A stretch of DNA of 57,917 nucleotides from Azophilus sp964638775 (GCA_964638775.1 CAZWZH010000051.1:1-57917), one strand, 5' to 3'. Shown: positions 23,955 through 32,693, counted from the stretch's first letter. Numbers and translations are program-made. The notes: generated from the sequence alone by a model not told the origin.

Positions 23955-25799
23955 ATGGAACTGTTGTGGCTGATTCCGCTGTTGCCCTTGCTGGGTTTCC
24001 TGGTGCTCTTCGTCACCGAGGGCCGCCTGGGGAAGGTTGCCGTCGCGCTGATCGGGGCGGGATCCGTGGGCCTTTCCGCCCTGGTGGCCGGCATCGTCGC
24101 CATGGATTTCATCGACAACGGCGGCGCGCCCTTCGCCCAGCGGCTCTGGACCTGGGTGGATGCCGGTGGGTTCACCCCGGCCTTCCGCCTTTATCTGGAC
24201 GGCCTGTCGCTGGTGATGGTGGGCGTGATTACCGGCGTGGGCTTTCTCATTCACCTCTACGCCACCGGGTACATGGCGCAGGAAGAGGGCTACAGCCGCT
24301 TCTTCGCCTACATGAACCTGTTCGTCTTCGCCATGTTGATGCTGGTGCTGGGCGACAACCTGCTCGTGCTGTTCCTGGGCTGGGAAGGGGTGGGCCTGTG
24401 CAGCTACCTGCTGATCGGCTTCTTCCACAAGGAACCGGAGAACGGCTACGCAGCGCGCAAGGCGTTCGTGGTGACCCGGGTGGGCGATACGCTCATGGCG
24501 ATCGGGCTGTTCCTGCTGTTCCGCGAGTTCGGCACGCTGGAGATCCAGGCGACGCTCAATGCCGCACAGTTCAACTGGGCCGAAGGTTCGACATTGTGCA
24601 CGGCCATCGCGCTCCTGCTGCTCGGCGGCGCGGTGGGCAAGTCCGCCCAGGTGCCGCTGCAGACCTGGCTGCCGGACGCCATGGCGGGCCCGACGCCGGT
24701 AAGCGCGCTGATCCATGCGGCAACCATGGTCACTGCCGGCGTCTACCTGGTCGCCCGGATGCACGATCTTTTTCTGCTCTCTCCCGAAGCCCAGTTCGCC
24801 GTGGCCCTGGTGGGGCTCGCGACCCTGTTCATCGCGTCGTTCACCGCGCTCACCCAGCGGGACATCAAGCGCATCCTCGCCTATTCGACCATGAGCCAGA
24901 TCGGCTACATGTTTCTCGCCCTCGGCGTCGGCGCCTGGTCGGCGGCCATCTTCCACCTGATGACCCATGCCTTCTTCAAAGCCCTTCTGTTTCTGTCCGC
25001 CGGGTCGGTGATCCTGGCGCTGCACCACGAACAGGACATCTTCAGGATGGGCGGGCTGTGGAAGCGGCTGCCGGTGCCATTCTGGAGCATGGTGGTCGGC
25101 TCGGCGGCCCTGGCCGCGCTGCCGCTCACCTCCGGCTTCTACAGCAAGGACATCATCCTGCTGACGAGCTTCGACTACGCCTGGGGCGGCCCCTGGTTCT
25201 GGGCTTTCGCCGCGGGCGCCGCCTTCATGACCTCGCTGTATACCGCGCGCATGATCTTCATCGCCTTCTTCGGCGAAATGAAGACCGAGCCCCACGACCG
25301 TTCCGGCGCCAACATGTGGCTGCCGCTGGTGCTGCTGGCGGCCCTGGCGGTGGGCGGCGGCTGGTTCGGGCTGGCGCCGGTGGCCGATGTGCTGCCCGAC
25401 GGGGGTCTCGAAGGCGAGGGACACACCGGGACGCTGGTCTGGATAACGGCACTGATCCCCATTCTCGGCGTCATCCTGGGCTACCTGGTTTTCGGCGGCG
25501 GGCAGATTTCCGTGGATGGCCTGGTGAAGTCGCGGGTCGGCGAGGGCCTCCGGCGGTTCTGGGACGGCGGCTGGGGATTCGACGCGGCCTATGACGCGCT
25601 CATCGTGCGGCCCTTCACCGCGGTCGCGCGGCTGAACAAGGACGACGTGGTCGATCTCCTCTATTCGCTGACGGTCGTTGTCGCGCGCACCATGCACCGC
25701 CTGACGGCGCTCACGCAGACCGGCCGGCTGCGCTGGTACGCGGCCAACATGGCGATTGGGCTGGTGTTGGTGCTGCTGCTCGCCATGGGCGTGCTGTGA
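23955..25799 (+). CDS. nuoL: NADH-quinone oxidoreductase subunit L (proton antiporter)
   Basis: 614 residues with about sixteen transmembrane helices and a long C-terminal lateral helix region. The Mrp-like antiporter motifs are clear: WEGVGLCSYLLIGF with the essential glutamate, KSAQVPLQTWLPDAMAGPTP with the channel lysine, and HAATMVTAGVYLVARM. NuoL is the distal proton-pumping subunit of the membrane arm. Starts 17 bases after nuoK. Confidence 0.96.
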   Translation: MELLWLIPLLPLLGFLVLFVTEGRLGKVAVALIGAGSVGLSALVAGIVAMDFIDNGGAPFAQRLWTWVDAGGFTPAFRLYLDGLSLVMVGVITGVGFLIHLYATGYMAQEEGYSRFFAYMNLFVFAMLMLVLGDNLLVLFLGWEGVGLCSYLLIGFFHKEPENGYAARKAFVVTRVGDTLMAIGLFLLFREFGTLEIQATLNAAQFNWAEGSTLCTAIALLLLGGAVGKSAQVPLQTWLPDAMAGPTPVSALIHAATMVTAGVYLVARMHDLFLLSPEAQFAVALVGLATLFIASFTALTQRDIKRILAYSTMSQIGYMFLALGVGAWSAAIFHLMTHAFFKALLFLSAGSVILALHHEQDIFRMGGLWKRLPVPFWSMVVGSAALAALPLTSGFYSKDIILLTSFDYAWGGPWFWAFAAGAAFMTSLYTARMIFIAFFGEMKTEPHDRSGANMWLPLVLLAALAVGGGWFGLAPVADVLPDGGLEGEGHTGTLVWITALIPILGVILGYLVFGGGQISVDGLVKSRVGEGLRRFWDGGWGFDAAYDALIVRPFTAVARLNKDDVVDLLYSLTVVVARTMHRLTALTQTGRLRWYAANMAIGLVLVLLLAMGVL

Positions 25800-27232
25800 C
25801 CATTCTCTGGCTCATCTTGTGGTTGCTGGCCGGCGGCCTGATCGCCGGTTTTTCGGAGCGCGTCCACCCGAACGCCCCGCGCTGGGTGAGCCTCGGTGTC
25901 ATTGCCGTCGCCTTCGTCCTGCTGTGGGGCATTCCCATCGACGACGTGCAGACCGCCGCCTGGATCCCGCGCTTCGGCATCAGCGTCATCCTGGCCATGG
26001 ACGGCCTCAGCTTCGCCCTGGTGGCGCTGAATCTGTTCCTGGGCATCGTCGCGGTCGTCTCGTCCTGGAATGAGATCGAGCGGAGCCACGGCTTCTTCCA
26101 GTTCAACCTGCTGTGGACCCTGGCCGGGGTGGCGGGCGTGTTCACGGCGCTGGACCTCTTCCTGTTCTTCGTGTTCTGGGAAGTGATGCTGGTGCCCATG
26201 TACTTCCTCATCGCCATCTGGGGCCACGAGGCCCGGGCCTACGCGGCGATGAAGTTCTTCCTGTTCACCCAGATCAGCGGGCTTTTGATGCTGATCGCGA
26301 TCCTGGCGCTGGTGTACGTGAATTACGCCGCCACGGACGTCATCACGTTCAGCTACAAGGCGCTGCTCGGCGCAACGATCGACCCGGAGATTGCCTACTG
26401 GCTGATGCTGGGCTTCTTCGTCGCCTTCGTGGTGAAGCTGCCCGGCGTGCCGTTCCACACCTGGTTGCCGGACGCGCACACCCAGGCCCCCACGGCCGGC
26501 AGCGTGCTGCTTGCCGGCATTCTGCTGAAGACCGGCGCCTACGGCCTGTTGCGGTTCGTTGTGCCGCTCTTTCCCGACGCCGCCCTGGATTTCCGCTGGC
26601 CCGCCATGCTGCTCGGCGCGGTGAGCGTCGTCTACGGCGGCTACGTCGCTTACAGCCAGTCCGACTTCAAGCGCCTGGTGGCCTACAGCAGCATCAGCCA
26701 CATGGGATTCGTGCTGCTCGGGGTGTTTGCCTGGAATACAGTGGCGGTCCAGGGTGCGGTGGTGCAGATGGTGGCCCACGGTTTCTCGACGGCGGCGCTT
26801 TTCATGATGGCCGGCGCCCTGCAGCAGCGGCTGCATACCCGGGAAATGGGCGAGATGGGCGGCCTGTGGGTGCGCGCGCCGCGCATGGGGGCCGTGACCC
26901 TGTTTTTCGTCATTGCCTCGCTGGGCATGCCGGGGCTCGGCAACTTTGTCGGTGAGTTCATGGTATTGCTCGGGGCATTCCAGGTGAACGTACCGCTCAC
27001 CATAGTCGCCGCCGTGGGCATCGTCGTGGCCGCGGTGTACGCGCTTTCCCTGATGCAACGCTCCTTCCAGGGTACGCCGAATCCCGACGTGGCGGTCATG
27101 GCCGACTTCGGGGCCCGGGAGATGAGCGTCATGATCCTGATGATGCTGGCGCTGGTATGGCTCGGGGTCTATCCGGAAACCCTGCTCGGCCTGTCGCGGC
27201 CGGTGCTGATGGGCATGGGGCTGCCGCCGTGA
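25796..27232 (+). CDS. nuoM: NADH-quinone oxidoreductase subunit M (proton antiporter)
   Basis: 478 residues, GTG start at 25796 overlapping the nuoL stop. Typical motifs are FWEVMLVPMYFLIAIWG with the conserved glutamate, KLPGVPFHTWLPDAHTQAP and SVLLAGILLKTGAYGLLRF. A second antiporter-like subunit of complex I, in the inner membrane. Confidence 0.96.
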   Translation: MTILWLILWLLAGGLIAGFSERVHPNAPRWVSLGVIAVAFVLLWGIPIDDVQTAAWIPRFGISVILAMDGLSFALVALNLFLGIVAVVSSWNEIERSHGFFQFNLLWTLAGVAGVFTALDLFLFFVFWEVMLVPMYFLIAIWGHEARAYAAMKFFLFTQISGLLMLIAILALVYVNYAATDVITFSYKALLGATIDPEIAYWLMLGFFVAFVVKLPGVPFHTWLPDAHTQAPTAGSVLLAGILLKTGAYGLLRFVVPLFPDAALDFRWPAMLLGAVSVVYGGYVAYSQSDFKRLVAYSSISHMGFVLLGVFAWNTVAVQGAVVQMVAHGFSTAALFMMAGALQQRLHTREMGEMGGLWVRAPRMGAVTLFFVIASLGMPGLGNFVGEFMVLLGAFQVNVPLTIVAAVGIVVAAVYALSLMQRSFQGTPNPDVAVMADFGAREMSVMILMMLALVWLGVYPETLLGLSRPVLMGMGLPP

Positions 27233-28677
27233 GCTCGATCGACTACCTGGCGCTGGCGCCGCACATCACGCTCACCGCGGCGATCCTGCTGCTGGTGCTT
27301 CTCGTATCCTTCCGGCGCAACCACCTGGCGGCCATGATCCTGACGGTGGGCGGATTCGCCGCGGCGTTTGCCGCACTGTTTTTCGCCATCCGCACGGCGA
27401 CCTGGGAAGTGACGCCGCTTTACCTGTTCGACGGGTTCGCGGCCTTCTTCGACGGGATGATGCTGATCGCCGCCGCGGTGACGGCCCTCATATCCTTCCG
27501 TTACCTGGACGGGCGCACCGGGCGGCAGGAGGAGTATTACCTGCTGCTCGCGCTCGCGACTCTTGGCGCCATGACGCTGGTCAGCGCCCAGCACTTCGCC
27601 TCCCTGCTGCTTGGGCTCGAGATCGTCTCCATCTCGCTCTATGCGCTGGTGGCCTATCCGGAGGAGGGCAACCCGCCGCTGGAAGCGGCGCTGAAGTACC
27701 TGGTTCTGTCGGGCGTCGGCTCCACCGTCATGCTGTTCGGCATGGCGCTCATCTACCACGCGACCGGCACCATGGCCTTCGACGAATTGGGACGGTTCGC
27801 CGTCACCGGCGACCGCTCGGACCTCTGGCTGGCCGCCGGCCAGGCCATCCTGGTGGCCGGCATCGCCTTCAAGCTGTCGCTGATTCCTTTCCACATGTGG
27901 ACGCCGGATGTGTACCAGGGCGCACCGGCGCCCGTCACTGCCTATCTGGCGACGGTCTCCAAGGCCGCTGTTTTCGCCGTTTTGCTGCGTTTCGCCTTCA
28001 GGACCGACATGCTGGACAACGGCGCGGTGTTCGGCATCGTGGCCATCATGGCGATACTGTCCATGGTGGCGGGCAACCTGCTGGCGCTGCTGCAGGAGAG
28101 CGTCAAGCGCATCCTGGCGTACTCGTCCATCGCCCATCTCGGCTACCTGATGATCGGCCTCCTGGCCGTTGCCGCTCTGGCGGACCACGCCATGGCCCTG
28201 GAGACGTCGCTGGTGTTCCTTGCCGGCTACCTGGCCATGACGCTAGCGGCTTTCGCCGTGGTCACGGAACTGACCCCGGCGGACCGCGCCACGGACGTGG
28301 ATCTCGTCAACGACTACACGGGGCTCTTCTGGCGCCGGCCGGTGCTGGCGTCGGTGTTCACCGTCGCGCTCCTGTCCCTTGCAGGAATACCGTTGACGGC
28401 GGGGTTCATCGCCAAGTTCTACCTGTTCGCGGCCGGTGTCGAAGGCGCCCTCTGGACGCTCATCTGGGCAATGATCGTCGGCAGCGCCATATCCATCTAC
28501 TACTATCTGAAGATCGTGTTCGCGATGACCGCCCGGGCCGACGACGTGCAGCATCGATCGGCTTCATGGGCCGGCACCGCCACGGCCGTGGGGCTTGCCT
28601 TGCTCGTTGTCGCGTTAGGGACTTATCCGACACCGCTCATCGAATTGGTACGCATGCTTGTTGACGGAATCGGCTAG
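27229..28677 (+). CDS. nuoN: NADH-quinone oxidoreductase subunit N (proton antiporter)
   Basis: 482 residues, GTG start at 27229 overlapping the nuoM stop. Motifs LGLEIVSISLYALVAY (with the glutamate), KLSLIPFHMWTPDVYQGAP and KRILAYSSIAHLGYLMIGLL are diagnostic. It is the third antiporter-like subunit and the last gene of the operon; 110 bases of partly AT-rich DNA follow before the next gene. Confidence 0.96.
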   Translation: MSSIDYLALAPHITLTAAILLLVLLVSFRRNHLAAMILTVGGFAAAFAALFFAIRTATWEVTPLYLFDGFAAFFDGMMLIAAAVTALISFRYLDGRTGRQEEYYLLLALATLGAMTLVSAQHFASLLLGLEIVSISLYALVAYPEEGNPPLEAALKYLVLSGVGSTVMLFGMALIYHATGTMAFDELGRFAVTGDRSDLWLAAGQAILVAGIAFKLSLIPFHMWTPDVYQGAPAPVTAYLATVSKAAVFAVLLRFAFRTDMLDNGAVFGIVAIMAILSMVAGNLLALLQESVKRILAYSSIAHLGYLMIGLLAVAALADHAMALETSLVFLAGYLAMTLAAFAVVTELTPADRATDVDLVNDYTGLFWRRPVLASVFTVALLSLAGIPLTAGFIAKFYLFAAGVEGALWTLIWAMIVGSAISIYYYLKIVFAMTARADDVQHRSASWAGTATAVGLALLVVALGTYPTPLIELVRMLVDGIG

Positions 28678-28726
28678 CCGCGTGGTGTTGCACTTCCGGC
28701 AGCGCCGCAAGGGAAGCGCGCATGTC

Positions 28727-28766
28727 GATAATTATCACTTAACACATTCATATTAAATTATAAGAT
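28727..28766 (+). promoter_or_regulatory. AT-rich promoter with palindrome upstream of the acyl-CoA dehydrogenase
   Basis: The 10-bp palindrome GATAATTATC at 28727-28736 is followed by TTAACA (28739-28744) and, 16 bases on, TAAGAT (28761-28766). This AT-rich island contrasts with the GC-rich surroundings and separates the nuo operon from the next transcription unit. A regulator probably binds the palindrome; none is encoded alongside. Confidence 0.45.
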
Positions 28767-28787
28767 ACTGAAAAATAAAGGAATTAT

Positions 28788-30059
28788 ATGGATTTCGAAA
28801 TCACTGCCACTCTGGCGAACTACCTCACGGAACTGGACGAATTCATCGAGCGGGAAATCCGGCCGCTGGAAGAGCAGGACGACAACATCCGCTTTTTCGA
28901 CCATCGCCGGGAGGATGCCCGTACGGACTGGGAGCGGGGCGGGCTGCCGAACGAAACCTGGGAGGCGCTGCTGGCCGAGGCGCGGCGCCGGGCCGATGCC
29001 GCGGGGCACTACCGTTACGCCGCGCCCAGGGAGTACGGGGGCAAGGACGGCTCGAACCTGGACATGGCGGTCATTCGCGAGCACTTGGCGGTGAAGGGGC
29101 TGGGCCTGCACAACGACCTGCAGACCGAACATTCCATTGTCGGCAACAACGTCGGTTTCATGCTCATGACCATCTACGGCACGGAAGAGCAGAAGGCGGA
29201 ATGGATCGATGACATGATCGCGGGGCGGCGCGGGTTCGCCTTCGGCATCACCGAACCGGCGCATGGCTCGGACGCCACCCACATGGAGACCAGCGCGTAC
29301 CGGGATGGTGACGAGTGGGTCATCAACGGCGAGAAGACCTGGAATACCGGCATCCACAAGGCGAAGTACGACATGATCATGGCCCGCACCAGCGGCGAGG
29401 CCGGCGACGGCATGGGGATCACGGCCTTCCTGACGCCGACGGATTCGCCGGGGTTCAAGATCGAGGAGATGCTCTGGACCTTCAACATGCCCACGGATCA
29501 CGGGCACATTTCCCTCACCGACGTGCGCGTGCCGCACAGTTCCATTTTCGGCGGGGAAGGGCGGGGGCTGCAGATCGTGCAGCACTTCTTCAACGAGAAC
29601 CGCATCCGCCAGGCGGCTTCGAGCCTCGGCGCGGCGCAGTTCTGCGTGAACGAGTCTGTCCAGTATGCGCAGGAGCGCAAGCCGTTCGGGAAGGCGCTGG
29701 CCTCCAACCAGGGCATCCAGTTCCCGCTGGTGGAACTGCAGACCCAGTGCGAGATGCTGCGCGCGCTCGTCCACAAGACCGCCTGGCTGATGGACAAGTA
29801 CGGCGCCTTCTCCCAGTCCGACAAGGTGTCGATGTGCAACTACTGGTCGAACCGGCTGTGCTGCGAGGCGGCAGACCGGGCAATGCAGGTGCACGGCGGG
29901 CTCGGCTATTCCCGCCACAAGCCGTTCGAGCACATCTACCGGCACCACCGGCGCTACCGCATCACGGAAGGGGCCGAGGAGATCCAGATGCGGCGCGTCG
30001 CAGGCTACATGTTCGGTTACATGAAGCAGCGTGCCCCGAAGGGCGTGCAAGAAGACTAG
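28788..30059 (+). CDS. Acyl-CoA dehydrogenase family protein (ACAD10/11- or LvaC-like)
   Basis: 423 residues with AAGGA before the ATG. The FAD-binding segments FAFGITEPAHGSDATHMET and the C-terminal MQVHGGLGYSRHKPFEHIYR are typical of acyl-CoA dehydrogenases, and the catalytic base is E394 in RITEGAEEIQM, the usual site. It oxidises or, in the ACAD10/11 and LvaC group, eliminates phosphate from phosphorylated 4-hydroxyacyl-CoAs. The APH-fold kinase gene starts 46 bases downstream, which favours this group; ordinary fatty acyl-CoA dehydrogenation remains possible. Confidence 0.9.
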   Translation: MDFEITATLANYLTELDEFIEREIRPLEEQDDNIRFFDHRREDARTDWERGGLPNETWEALLAEARRRADAAGHYRYAAPREYGGKDGSNLDMAVIREHLAVKGLGLHNDLQTEHSIVGNNVGFMLMTIYGTEEQKAEWIDDMIAGRRGFAFGITEPAHGSDATHMETSAYRDGDEWVINGEKTWNTGIHKAKYDMIMARTSGEAGDGMGITAFLTPTDSPGFKIEEMLWTFNMPTDHGHISLTDVRVPHSSIFGGEGRGLQIVQHFFNENRIRQAASSLGAAQFCVNESVQYAQERKPFGKALASNQGIQFPLVELQTQCEMLRALVHKTAWLMDKYGAFSQSDKVSMCNYWSNRLCCEAADRAMQVHGGLGYSRHKPFEHIYRHHRRYRITEGAEEIQMRRVAGYMFGYMKQRAPKGVQED

Positions 30060-30105
30060 CGGCGCCTTCACGTACCAAGGGAGAAAGCGGTAAGGGGATT
30101 GCGGC

Positions 30106-31530
30106 GTGCCCGACGCGGATTTCGAAGCCAGGCTCGATGCGGTGATTCGCGGGCATGTGCCCGGATGCGACGGGCTGGTCGCTGCGGAGCGCCTCTCCGG
30201 CGGGGCGAGCCAGGAAACCTATCGAGTCACCGCCCGTGCCGGTGGCGGTGAGAGGCGCCTGGCCATGCGCCGGGCGCCGGGCGGCGAGGCGCCGTTTACC
30301 GCGACGGTTGCTGCCGGTCTCCCCGGTGAAGCTCTGCTGATGCAAACCGCGAGGGCTGCGGGCGTTCCCGAGCCCGAGGTGTATTACGTCCTCGAAGAGC
30401 GGGACGGACTTGGCGACGGATTTCTCATGGAGTGGCTCGACGGCGAAACCCTGGGCGCGCGTATCGTCCGGTCTCCCGATCTGGATGCGATACGGCCGAA
30501 GCTGGCCCATGAATGCGGACGCATCCTGGCGCGAATACACGGCATCGACCTGGCCGCCACGGGCCTCGACAAGGTGCTCACCTCGTATACACCGGCGGAA
30601 ATCGTCGAATTGCAGTGGGAACGGTACAGATCGTTCGACACGCCGCAACCAATGATCGACTACACCGCCCGCTGGCTGCTCGACAATCTGCCTCCGCCGG
30701 CGCCTCCCGGGCTGGTGCATAACGACTTCCGCAACGGCAACCTGATGGTTTCCCCGGAATGTCCCACGGGCGTGATCGCCGTGCTCGACTGGGAGGTTGC
30801 GCACATCGGCGACCCCATGCGCGACCTCGGCTGGATCTGCACCAACTCCTGGCGGTTCGGCAAGAGCGACCTGCCGGTGGGCGGTTTCGGGCACTACGAC
30901 GACCTGCTGGCGGGGTACGAATCCGAATCGGGCAGGCCGGTCGACCGTGGCGCGCTGAAGTTCTGGGAGGTATACGGATCGTTCTGGTGGGCGGTGGGTT
31001 GTCTCGGCATGGCCGAACACTACCGGACCGGACCGGACCGCACGGTCGAGCGGCCCGCCATCGGCCGGCGCTCGTCGGAATGTCAGGTGGACTGCGTCAA
31101 CCTGCTCATCCCCGGGCCGGTCGATCTGGTGCCGGGAATCGATGCGCAAGCCTCGGAGGAAATGCCCCGGATCGAAGAACTGCTGGCCAGCGTCCGCGAC
31201 TTTCTGCGCGGGGACATCATGGGGGAGACCAGCGGCCGGACCAACTTTCTCGCGCGCGTGGCTGCCAACTCACTGGACATCGTGCGGCGGGACCTCCTGC
31301 TCGGCGATGAACACCGGGCGGGGGAGAAGGCACGCCTGCAGGCGCTGTTCGGCATCGAGTCCGAACTCGACGAGTTGCGATGGCGCCTGGTGACAGGGCT
31401 GCGCGACCGAAGCACTCCGCTCGACTTGCCCGGGCTCGCCGACCATCTGCGGACAACGGTGGTCAACCAGGCGGCCATCGATCAGCCGCGATACTCGGGA
31501 TTCAGGACTGCCGTCAGCGGTAGCTCGTGA
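30106..31530 (+). CDS. APH-fold phosphotransferase (LvaA-like / ACAD10-11 kinase-domain-like)
   Basis: 474 residues from GTG 30106. The aminoglycoside-phosphotransferase catalytic loop is H205-N-D207-F-R-N-G-N212 and the metal-binding D228 is in VLDWEVAHIGDPMRDLGW. The N-terminal LSGGASQETYRV is the nucleotide loop. A C-terminal extension of about 130 residues after the kinase core is predicted helical. Standing directly after an acyl-CoA dehydrogenase, it most resembles the kinase that phosphorylates 4-hydroxyacyl-CoAs rather than an antibiotic resistance enzyme. Confidence 0.85.
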   Translation: MPDADFEARLDAVIRGHVPGCDGLVAAERLSGGASQETYRVTARAGGGERRLAMRRAPGGEAPFTATVAAGLPGEALLMQTARAAGVPEPEVYYVLEERDGLGDGFLMEWLDGETLGARIVRSPDLDAIRPKLAHECGRILARIHGIDLAATGLDKVLTSYTPAEIVELQWERYRSFDTPQPMIDYTARWLLDNLPPPAPPGLVHNDFRNGNLMVSPECPTGVIAVLDWEVAHIGDPMRDLGWICTNSWRFGKSDLPVGGFGHYDDLLAGYESESGRPVDRGALKFWEVYGSFWWAVGCLGMAEHYRTGPDRTVERPAIGRRSSECQVDCVNLLIPGPVDLVPGIDAQASEEMPRIEELLASVRDFLRGDIMGETSGRTNFLARVAANSLDIVRRDLLLGDEHRAGEKARLQALFGIESELDELRWRLVTGLRDRSTPLDLPGLADHLRTTVVNQAAIDQPRYSGFRTAVSGSS

Positions 31531-32179
31531 TTTCCCCCAGAGGCTTTTTCGCAATGGCCGGTACGCTGGCACCGGCCTCCGGATAGCCGGCCACGACGAT
31601 CATGAAGGGACGCTCGTCCCCTGGCCGGTCCAGTATCCGGTTCAGGAAGCGCATGGGGCTTGGTGTGTGCGTCAGCGTCGCCACCCCCGAAACGTGCAAC
31701 GCCGCGAGCAGCATTCCGCAGGCGATGCCCACGGACTCGGACGTGTAATAGTTCTTCAGGCGCTCACCCGACCGGTTGCGGCTGAATTTCTGCAGGAATA
31801 CGACGATCAGGTAGGGGGCGGTTTCCAGGAACGGCTTGTTCTCGTCCGTCCCCAGCGGTTCGAGCGCCTTGAGCCACTCCGCCGACGCGCGGCGGGCATA
31901 GAACTCCCGCTCCTCGGCTTCTGCGGCGATGCGGATCTCGCGCTTGATGCCAGGGTCGGAAACCACCACGAAATGCCAAGGCTGCATGTTGGCGCCGCTC
32001 GGCGCCGTTCCGGCGGCGCGAAGGGCATTGTCTATGACCTCGCGGGGAACCGCACGGTCGGAGAAATCCCTGACCGTGCGACGGCGGCGCATGGTGCGAT
32101 AGAACCGTTCGGACCGGCCGATCATTTCCTCGCGGGGTTTCTCCTCGAAAGCGAGCGGCTCCCGGTCGGTTGCATGCAT
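31514..32179 (-). CDS. Nitroreductase-fold flavoprotein, iodotyrosine deiodinase (IYD)-like
   Basis: 221 residues from ATG 32179; a TTG six codons earlier has its ribosome site abutting the codon and is less likely. FMN-binding RRRTVRDFSD and GTAPSGANMQPWHFVVV open the fold, and the order of later blocks (EEREFYARR...WLKALEPL, ETAPYLIVVFLQ, YYTSESVGIACGMLLAALH, TPSPMRFLNRIL, VPAIAKKPLGEI) follows the vertebrate and bacterial iodotyrosine dehalogenases closely by memory. These reductively remove halogen from halotyrosines using FMN. A generic nitroreductase is the alternative. It is downstream of the redoxin on the same strand and its 3' end overlaps the kinase gene's end by 17 bases. Confidence 0.85.
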   Translation of the reverse strand: MHATDREPLAFEEKPREEMIGRSERFYRTMRRRRTVRDFSDRAVPREVIDNALRAAGTAPSGANMQPWHFVVVSDPGIKREIRIAAEAEEREFYARRASAEWLKALEPLGTDENKPFLETAPYLIVVFLQKFSRNRSGERLKNYYTSESVGIACGMLLAALHVSGVATLTHTPSPMRFLNRILDRPGDERPFMIVVAGYPEAGASVPAIAKKPLGEITSYR

Positions 32180-32219
32180 GGCGACGTGCCTGGCCAATCC
32201 TGTCGGCGAAGAGTTCCGG

Positions 32220-32693
32220 CTAGCGGCGGCGTTCGGCGATGAACCGCAGCAACGTCAGCGTCTCTTTCGGGTCCATCCGGCCGACGGGCAGGTTGCTGTA
32301 CATCGATCCCATGACCCGGCCCTGGCCGGTCAGCCAGAATTCACTGGGCTGGATGTGTTTGCGCCGCGATTCCCACCAGGCGCCGACGGTACCGGCGTCC
32401 TCCCGGGTGACCCCGTAGGCGACGGGAAACGACAGGTCCGCCGCCACTTCGGCGGTCTTTTCACGGTCGTCCACGGTGGCGGCGAACAGGGAGACGCCGA
32501 GATCGGCGAATTCGTCCTTCAGCGCTTCGTAGCCGGCTAACAGTCGGCGGCAGAAGGGTCACCAGTGGCCGCGGTAGAAGAGCACGATGGCCTGGGGTGT
32601 GCCGATGTCGTCCGGCAGCGTCACGGCGGTGCCGTCCTCGACGTTCAGTGTTATCTGCGGAAACTGGTCTCCGGCTTCGAGTTTTCGGCTCAT
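32220..32693 (-). CDS. Peroxiredoxin/thioredoxin-fold redoxin with in-frame TGA at the active site: candidate selenoprotein
   Basis: 157 residues plus stop if TGA 32561-32559 is read as selenocysteine. The ATG at 32693 follows GGGAGGG. The protein opens MSRKLEAGDQFPQITL, reads to VLFYRGHW, then TGA at codon 45, then PFCRRLLAGYEALKDEF, giving U45-P-F-C48 in place of the usual C-P-F-C. The frame stays open for 112 more codons with family-like FPVAYGVTRED and QPSEFWL, ending at TAG. A hairpin starts three bases after the TGA. Redoxins of this type reduce peroxides or disulfides. It lies between putA and the IYD-like gene on the same strand. If selenocysteine is not made, this would be a truncated or mutated gene. 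Confidence 0.8.
32525..32556 (-). promoter_or_regulatory. Candidate bacterial SECIS hairpin downstream of the in-frame TGA
   Basis: On the minus strand, three bases after TGA, CUUC (32556-32553) pairs with GAAG (32528-32525), GCCG (32551-32548) with CGGC (32535-32532), and short pairs above them close an apical loop G-U-U (32541-32539), 18 bases from the TGA. Bacterial SECIS elements are hairpins right after the UGA with a G/U apical loop bound by SelB. The loop is coded by CTG TTA; TTA is rare in this GC-rich window, suggesting the RNA shape is constrained. Confidence 0.6.

Noticed and set aside
32220..32693. The redoxin as two separate small genes or a pseudogene
   Set aside because: Both halves lie in one frame, only one stop interrupts it, it falls exactly on the catalytic cysteine codon, and no other damage is seen.
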